From assembly GCF_029962835.1 (NCBI RefSeq), contig NC_080582.1, forward strand, positions 23,382,032 through 23,446,031: DNA of 64,000 bases, in the 5' to 3' direction. Position numbers and translations under genes: made by a program. The stretch's first letter is position 1. Every line of letters starts with the position of its first letter. The DNA is from Magnolia sinica. Lineage: Eukaryota; Streptophyta; Magnoliopsida; Magnoliales; Magnoliaceae. A model generated the notes under the pieces. It was given only the letters and a program-made list of their open reading frames with translations, was not told where the DNA came from and did not search any database. Below are positions 57,103-64,000 of this stretch, one piece after another.

Positions 57103-57600
57103 ACTATGAGGTATGTGTTATATCCAAACCGTCTTAAGGCTTGAGCCAAAAAATAAGACAGATCTAAAGATCAATTGGACCACACTGTAAAAAACAGTGG
57201 GGGATTGAACGTTTACCACTGAAACCCTTTTGGAGATCACGGAAGTTTCAAAATTATATGAAATTTGTTTTTCCTCTTCATCCATGTATTTTTAACCTTA
57301 TTAATAGATTAGATCAAAAATAAACGTTATGGTAGGCCCTACGAATTTTTTAACAGTGAAAATCATTATCCTCGCTGCTATTTTTGGTGTGATCCATTTG
57401 AGCTTTAGATATGATTGAAATTTTTTTTTTTTTTCAAATGCTCTAAAATGATCACGAAAAATGGATAAACGGTATGGATATAATAAATACATCATTGTGG
57501 GGCCCATGTAATTTTGATATCATTTGAGCCATTCGTACAAATCGGAGTTCGAGGCATGTCTATGCTCGTCTTTGCACGACACGTATCTATACACCAACTG
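57103..57600. mobile_element. MITE of the foldback-arm family
   Basis: AACTATGAGGTATGTGTTATATCC through CATGTAATTTTGATATCATTTGAG and TCGGAGTTCGAGGCATGTC matches the middle of the 12-16-kb foldback arms, in the orientation of the right arm (plus strand 15488-15970). It ends before the Mutator-like terminus. Confidence 0.7.
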
Positions 57601-57635
57601 TAACTTATAGCCTGTAAGCTGTTGGAAATCGGATT

Positions 57636-58153
57636 GCGTACTGAGTTACTCAGTATGCTCTCATTGTACTGAGTAAACTCAGTTGGGCCCACCTTGAATG
57701 TATGTAGTCTATCCATGACGTGCATCCGTTTTTCCATCTAATTTAAGGGGTTGATCCCAAAATTGAAGCATATCCAATGATCAAGTGGATCACACCACCG
57801 GAAACAGTGGAGATGATGATTTCCACCGTTGAAACCTTTCTAGGCCCACAATGATGTTTATTTGTCATCCAACCTGTTCATAATATCATAAATACATGGA
57901 CGAAGGGAAAACACAAATATAAGCTTGATCCAAAACTTCTGTGGCGCTCAAGAATTTTTCAACGGTAGATGTTCAATTCAACTGTTTACTGTGGTGTGGT
58001 CCATTTGAATATTGGATATCTCTAATTTTTAGGCTCAAGCCCTAAATTTATTTGGTAAATGAATGGACAGAGTGGATAAAATACATAAATCATGGTGGAC
58101 ACCACAGACTTCATTGTGTACGCTAAGCGTAGTGAGTTACTTACTACACAATC
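57636..58153. mobile_element. Palindromic MITE copy
   Basis: Left GGAAATCGGATTGCGTACTG and CTGAGTAAACTCAGTTGGGC; right inverted AGTGAGTTACTTACTACACA and ATCCGCTTCC. About 518 bases. Confidence 0.75.
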
Positions 58154-58189
58154 CGCTTCCAAGCTGCTGACTGCTGTGTTGACGTGCAC

Positions 58190-58460
58190 AACAAGAAATT
58201 GCACGAAATTGCTCGATGGCCTCTTATCATACGGAGTAAACTCTGTTGGGGCCCACCGTGAATGCACGTGGTTTATCCACGCTGTCCATTCAATTTTTTA
58301 AATCATTTTAGTGGTTGAACTTAAAATTGATGCATATTTAGAGCTCAAGTGGACTATACCATAGGAAAAAGTAGAAGTATTGATTTCCACCATTGAAAAA
58401 TTTATAAGGCCCTAGTAATGTTTATTTGTCATCCAACATGTTCATAAGATGATAAATATT
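58190..58460. mobile_element. Half copy of a palindromic MITE
   Basis: CGGAGTAAACTCTGTTGGGG and CCCACCGTGAATGCACGTGG lead into one arm of the core; the other arm is missing. Confidence 0.6.
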
Positions 58461-58623
58461 CATAAGAATCACTCTGGATTTGATCCATTCGGTTCGGATC
58501 AGTCTGGATTAACCATGATCCGAACTCGATGTGATGAATGGTCGGATCTGACTGATCCAATTCGAACCGCACCGATCCAGGTCTTCGGATCGGGTCAGTT
58601 TGTGCCCAGCTCTAATTGTGGAT

Positions 58624-59249
58624 ATATCTATACAAATATGGATTATGGATCTGAACAATCAATCCTAACCGTCCTTTTATCACTAACAAATGAAAGGTTA
58701 GAGGTAAAATAATCAGTGTTGCAAATTTATAGAAAAATCAGATGCCTAGTGTTGTCTTCTCAGTATTGGCTATGCTGCATTCACAGCGGGTCAAAAATTT
58801 GAATGGTCCAGATTTTCGTAAAACTGTGTTGGTTTTGAGAGTCACTGGCATTTTTAAATGGTGCCGCTTAAGGTCCTCACAGTACGGACGTGACTGAAAT
58901 GTAGGGCTGTTCATAAGTCAAGCTAGCTCGAAAAACTCGCTCGACTCGACTTGAGTTAGGTCGGATTGACTTGGCTTGAATGGTCCTTTGTGAAGGAGGT
59001 GCTCATATGAGGTCCCGTCTAATATCATTAGATGTATCCTTTCAAGAGGTAATTAAAAAAATGCATAAATGTTTCATGAATCATTTTAAATATAATATGA
59101 TTGTTATGACTTTAATCAGGACAATGAAGAGTTATAAACAGTATTTAGAGAATTAAATATTTCCAAAGGGTTTTATAATGGAATGATATCTCATGGAAGA
59201 AGTAATGATTTATTCCATGCATTACATGTTAGATGGTTTACGTAAATTA
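58624..59249. other. No gene; fragment of a CTCGA-rich repeat
   Basis: 58905-58985 (AAACTCGCTCGACTCGACTT) matches the family of the element at 20468-21068. The rest is AT-rich. Confidence 0.45.
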
Positions 59250-60240
59250 GGAAGTCACTAGTAAGGAGACATGGAACGTTCATGGATGATGATGGTGAAC
59301 TTGCATACCATGTTGATAAAAATCGAAAGCCCTACATTCTAACTCCAGTGCAATACTAACAAGTGTGCAAATGGGTACTCAGGCAGTCTGCTTCAAACAT
59401 TGAGTAAGAGAAGTATGTTTTCATCTAATATTTTTCATTTATATTGAATTTACACATGCAAATGTGTATGCTTACGTCTCAAAAGCACACTCACATTAAG
59501 ATACATGAAAAAGTATCAAGAATATGTTCAAAGTCTTATGCTTCAAAGATACACATTAAGGGTTTATAATTGGAAGGTCACTCACAAATGGAGAAGCCAA
59601 TAAATTAGTTTACATAGGTTAGACAACAATTAGAAGATGAATCCAGTACTTCGATCACAAAGTGGCTTGCCGATGGCCCAATGTTAGTGTCACTTCATAC
59701 AATGCTTACATGATTAATTGATATGTTTTCTATATATCGGAATATGAAATGAAATCGTTGACACAAAACTCTAAGATCTTTATAAAGATTGTAACTAGTT
59801 TCAAGTAAAGTGTTAGGGATACCAATTTGATGGATGAAGAAGTCACTTATTACGACATTATCAAACCAATACTTGAATTGGACTACATTGACTTCAAGGA
59901 GACGATCATGTATTGTATTGGGTACGTATAGATGACTCAAATGGGTATTTAGTTGATCTAGAGACGAATTTGATATAAGTTAAACCTAAAGAGATTAATG
60001 CAAAATACTAAAGAAGATGACAAGCCTTTTATTTTTACATCACAAGAAAATCAGGTCTTCTATTGCAAGGATTACAGTAGACATATGGATTCTTGGCATA
60101 TTGTCTCAGAAACTCCAAAGACATTGAACCGGGATGTCTATGTTTATGAAGATCGGTTAATTTTTATGGTAATGATGAATACGAGCCCTTTAATATAAGC
60201 ACTACGAGAATATGTCATAAAAGACAATGATGAAATTTAT
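59250..60240 (+). mobile_element. CACTA (En/Spm) TNP2-type transposase remnant
   Basis: Frames broken by several stops read FMDDDGELAYHVDKNRKPYI near 59280, LADGPNVSVTSYNAYMIN near 59665 (typical of the block that precedes the DUF4216-like region), YYDIIKPILELDYIDFKETI near 59850, and the open stretch PFIFTSQENQVFYCKDYSRH at 60025-60090. The order and wording fit the C-terminal part of CACTA transposases. No TIR pair was found. It is decayed and cannot make a working transposase. Confidence 0.65.
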
Positions 60241-61575
60241 TGTATTACATCAAACATGTAACCGAATTTACTTAAAAAAGAGATGTGGAAATGGAAATGA
60301 ACTACAATGACTTGATTTTATCATGATGCATAATAAGTATGTAGGCAGTTCTCTCATTATTTACAAAGTTCAGGAAAAAAAAAAAAAGAAAAACCATTAC
60401 CACTTGAATGGCTAGATTAATCTAGGTATTATTGTAATGAATACATGTAATATCTACTAGTTCTTATTGCTTCTAAAAGATGATGCTAACAATTTATCTT
60501 TTTGTTTTAGGCAATCATCTGGAATGGATAATGTAGGAAAAAGCTTGAAGAAGTCAATCTTCTCATCTTATGTTCACTTCTGTTACCACAACAGTCTTGG
60601 AAAGTATATTCAATTGTACTTTATTAGATCTTTTTTATAGAAATTTTTGTAGATTTTTGTTTTATGTTATGATGATCTAAGATACTAACAAAAAAATATA
60701 GTTGTTCATAATCGAAAAATAAGTATAGAATTCAATACTAGTTTGGCTCAAGTAGTCGTTGAAGGATTGCTTCATGGCATCTTCAAGTCTGCAAGCACCA
60801 GATGGATGAATATTGACTTACATGGATAGATAGAAGATGGATTATAAATAACACCATGTACATGTACTGCTTGTAAGTCCGTGAAAGAAAAATAATCTTT
60901 TGGAATTTCAATATACTTTAATTGCATTGTATTTTATTTGATTTAAAAAAGAAAAAATAGTGGATTATTGTGATTTGAGATTATATATACAAAATGCGTT
61001 TAATAGGTGTATAGTGGATTATGTATTTATGGATTTTTGATTAGATATTTTGGATTTTTGATTTCTCTTTTTCCAAACGTGTCTTCTAGTTCTTTACTGT
61101 CATTTTAAAGCAAATTACAATTTATTTTAATAGTGAGTATGTGGTTTATGAAAAATGTATGAATAATGGCGTGTATCATCTTCCACTAACGAAATAGATA
61201 ATAATAGTTCTTATCATTCATTCCTTCACTAAAATATAGTTGACGTCTTCCACTGCAGATCCATCATTGCCATTAATGGTAACCGGCTTTGAATTGATAG
61301 TTGAGAAATACGAAGGCATGTCTAAAAAAGAGAAAGATGAACTACAATGATTTAATCTTATCACAATGATAAGTATATGGGCAGGTTATAGAGAGTCTAG
61401 TTAAAATAAAAAATTAAAACTTAAACCCTCACTATTAACTAGTTACACTAAAATTGCATGTCTTTTCTGTTGCATTTGGGTGCACTGTTTGGATTGAATT
61501 GTATTAATTAATTTGTGAAAATGACCAAATTGTAAATACTTGAGCATTCTCATTATTGGACCCTTTACTTAACAT
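60241..61575. other. AT-rich, possibly further CACTA debris
   Basis: VVHNRKISIEFNTSLAQVVV near 60700 reads gene-like and could belong to the same decayed transposon. Otherwise nothing supported. Confidence 0.35.
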
Positions 61576-61578
61576 TTA

Positions 61579-61904
61579 GGGGATGTTTGGTTTTCCAATT
61601 ACAACCGTAATTGTAAATGGGTCATGATTATTTACTTTTGCTATTTGATTGCCATATCATATGCATTTGATTATAATGATGATTTTGTTATATTATTTGT
61701 TTTACTTTAAAATCACCCTTAAAATGGTGGTTTTGTAAGGTAAAAAATGTAATGATTACATTTTACTTTACCTCCTTTTGTAAGTGTATTTGACACTTGA
61801 TCCATGGGCCATAATTCCTTATTAAATAAATGCCTATAAATTAAATGGTAATAATTTCTCATTTACCTTACATTTTACCGAAAATTGAAAAATCAAATAG
61901 GCCC
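61579..61904. mobile_element. Tourist-type MITE with TTA duplication
   Basis: Ends GGGGATGTTTGGTTTTCCAA and, inverted, GGGCCTATTTGATTTTTCAA; TTA at 61576-61578 and 61905-61907. It is 326 bases and AT-rich. Confidence 0.85.
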
Positions 61905-62620
61905 TTAATGTATGAGTTTGTGTCATTTCTGAATGTCCGTATAAGAAAAGGAAACTTTCAAAATTTGGATATACTCTAATTGTACTATATTTTGTTTGAT
62001 TTGAAAATGAAAAAGCAATGTAATATAATTATTTTAGATTGTATAAAATGTGTTTATCAAGTATATAGTGAATTATAGTAATTTTATATAATATAAAAGT
62101 TGTTTATTAGGTATATGGCCATATCCACCAGCCTGGTACTTAAACTTCAGCAAAATTTCATCATTTCTTTTCAATATCCAAAAAAGATTCAACGCCCTTG
62201 AGCCATTGACTATGAAAAATAAATAAATAAAAAAATCAGCCCAGAATGACGGGTCGTCAAATAATGAGCCATGAACGACGACTTCAGATCGTCAAATTTA
62301 GTCCCCACCAACACATTCAACGACTCTAAGCTGCAGAAAAATAATTGGTGGCTTATCAACGTTTCCGAACCACTGAATTATTTCTCCTTCGAGAATTTTA
62401 TTTGACAGATTATCCGATTTGACAAAAACAATAAGGTGGTTTTGAGCTGTCGAATTTCGTTTTCAAACTCAAAATTTTCGACGGCCCTTCTCGATGCCCA
62501 TATCTATCGAATTTCTACAAATTCAATGGTGGGCCCTTTTCACATAATATCTACTTCAGAATGGCATACCAGAATCCTATGCAACATCAACCTAGCGCAT
62601 CTCCTAAAACAAAAAAGGTT
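61905..62620. other. No gene recognised
   Basis: AT-rich sequence; two short similar stretches around GTATATTTTGTTTGATTTGAAAA also occur at 60920-60950. Confidence 0.4.
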
Positions 62621-62624
62621 TGGT

Positions 62625-63130
62625 TAGTGATCTAGCACCATCCAGCTAGCTAGTGTCAAAACCCTATGGGCCCCATCATGATGTATTGTTTTATTCATGA
62701 TCTCCATCCAATTTTCCAAGCGCATGTAAGGCACGAGCCCAAAAATAGGTAGATCTAAAGTTCTAGTGGACCACACAAGAAATAGTGGGGATTGAACGCT
62801 TACTGTTGAAAACTTCTTAGGAGCGGCAAGTTTTTTAGTTCGAGTCGGCATTTGTGTTTTCCCTTCATCCAGGTCCGTGTGACCTTATGAACTTATTGAA
62901 TGACAAATAAACATCACTATAGGCACTATAAAGATTTCAACGGTGGACATCATTCTCCCATTGTTTCATATGGCGTGGTTCACTTTAGCATTGAATTGGC
63001 CTCATTTTGGCTCATGCCCTAAAATAAGCTAGAAAAATGGATGGAGGGCGAGAATAAACATATACATCATGGTGGGGCCCACAAAGTTATGACACCAACT
63101 AGCTGGTTGGTGTTGGGATCACCAGCCAAA
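62625..63130. mobile_element. Palindromic MITE, AGCTAGCTGG subgroup
   Basis: Left GGTTAGTGATCTAGCACC...AGCTAGCTAGTGTCAAAACC then GGGCCCCATCATGATG; right inverted copy with GACACCAACTAGCTGGTTGG and GATCACCAGCC. About 505 bases; same subgroup as 16240-16715. Confidence 0.8.
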
Positions 63131-63585
63131 TTGCATCTTCCTGAAACACCTAAGCTCTATGGGTTTAACAATATGTTGCACATGTAAAGTAATCCACTTT
63201 GCCCATCAAGTGAGCTTCTTGATTTCGGGTAATGGGGCAAACAAAAATTAGCAAAATCCACAACTTAGGTGAACCACACCAGGGAACAATGAGGATGGGG
63301 TAGAACCAATTGTTTAGTCATAGGGCCTCTTACGATTTTTTTAAACACAACATAATAAACAAGTTTTTAAGATTCTAGATTTCAAAATTTCGAGTTTTTA
63401 TAAAAATAAAAATAACTCATATTATCTACTTTAATCAAGTCATTGAGAAAACTATTGGATTATCAATTCCAACCCTTCAAAGTCTCTCCCAAATTATCTT
63501 AGATGAAGGAGAGGTTGAGAGACAACATGTCAACCTTAGACTTAGGCCAAGGAAGACATAGTGAGCCATCTATGTATGGACCCCA

Positions 63586-63644
<59 letters not shown>

Positions 63645-64000
63645 AGGTGACACCCAAGGGGTGAGCAAGCCAAGGCTCTCTCTACCCATCATCTTACTCT
63701 AGGATAGTATTTATGCATAAGGAGTTATAGTTTCAAGAAGATACCAATTGTGGTACTCTACTACCCTATAATCTTCCTATAACCTCATTTTTAATCTAAT
63801 CATTCTAATAGCATCACCATCCATCATTGATCCAATACTGATGCAAACCATTGTCTTCCACCCTAAGTGACAATCATAGGGTAGGACCTATACATAAGGA
63901 GTCATGGTTTCAAGAAGACACCAATTATGATATTTTGCTATTTTATAGTCTTTCATATGCCCACTACCTTAAAAATATAATTTTGCCTTCCCATATACTT
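63131..64000. other. No gene; microsatellite and a dispersed duplication
   Basis: A TC microsatellite of ~28 units spans 63586-63642. A ~75-base unit with ATAAGGAGTTATAGTTTCAA + GAAGATACCAATTGTG (63707-63755) recurs with changes at 63885-63955. Confidence 0.7.

Larger units (their letters stand above)
56876..58615. mobile_element. hAT-like element split by nested MITEs
   Basis: The left part (56876-57100) starts AGAGCTAGGCATTGACTGAG and is rich in GATCCGA/TCGGATC words. The right part (58465-58615) ends GTTTGTGCCCAGCTCTAA, the inverted terminus. Flanks CTGTGGAT (56868-56875) and TTGTGGAT (58616-58623) form an 8-bp duplication with one difference. Between them lie a MITE of the foldback-arm family (57103-57600), a palindromic MITE (57636-58153) and a half copy (58190-58460). 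Confidence 0.65.

Overview
This is repeat-dense plant nuclear DNA. Genes have plant-type introns, and the transposon families are plant ones: Ty1/copia, RTE LINEs, CACTA, Tourist, hAT-like and Mutator-like elements. Two things point to a magnoliid or a near relative, as inference. The first is a broken cytochrome P450 whose motifs match CYP719, a family I know mainly from Ranunculales and magnoliids. The second is the very high density of long palindromic MITEs built around GGGGCCCACCATGATG, which I recall from magnoliid genomes. No bacterial, organellar, rRNA, tRNA or CRISPR feature was recognised.

Layout. 1-3.5 kb: three decayed Ty1/copia fragments. 3.7-18.0 kb, minus strand: one host gene in pieces, with exon 1 at 17640-17978 and the next exons at 4700-5038, 4495-4642 and 3728-4068. 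All junction phases agree (389 codons in total) and the gene continues to the left. The protein resembles a SAWADEE/Tudor-like chromatin reader. Its first intron is about 12.6 kb and holds a RTE LINE end, an hAT-like MITE, a solo LTR with a perfect target duplication, and a 4.1-kb foldback element (12062-16133) whose ~0.95-kb inverted arms enclose a hierarchical 21/136-bp minisatellite.

18-29.5 kb: overlapping and nested MITEs, a MITE-derived tandem array and microsatellites. 30.05-31.55 kb: CYP719-like pseudogene, followed by a ~1-kb diverged minisatellite. 32.92-39.72 kb: a CACTA element (3-bp GGT target duplication) carrying minus-strand fragments of at least four unrelated host genes, RPB2, CAND1, ELF3 and gamma-glutamyl hydrolase. 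This is a Pack-CACTA and the most striking single object in the window. 41.6-44.0 kb: decayed copia with its 3' LTR. 46.5-48.4 kb: large LTR resembling SIRE/Maximus. 48.8-51.5 kb: three LTR-like repeats, two of them bracketing a small open reading frame. 52.2-58.6 kb: tightly packed MITEs, two with clean 9-bp target duplications that assign the family to Mutator-like elements. 59.2-60.2 kb: remnant of a CACTA transposase. 61.5-64 kb: a Tourist MITE, another palindromic MITE and a TC microsatellite.

Only the SAWADEE-like gene looks like a possibly working host gene. Nearly all other open frames are repeat by-products. Coordinates of elements without target duplications are approximate. All family names come from recognising motifs by eye, not from searches.
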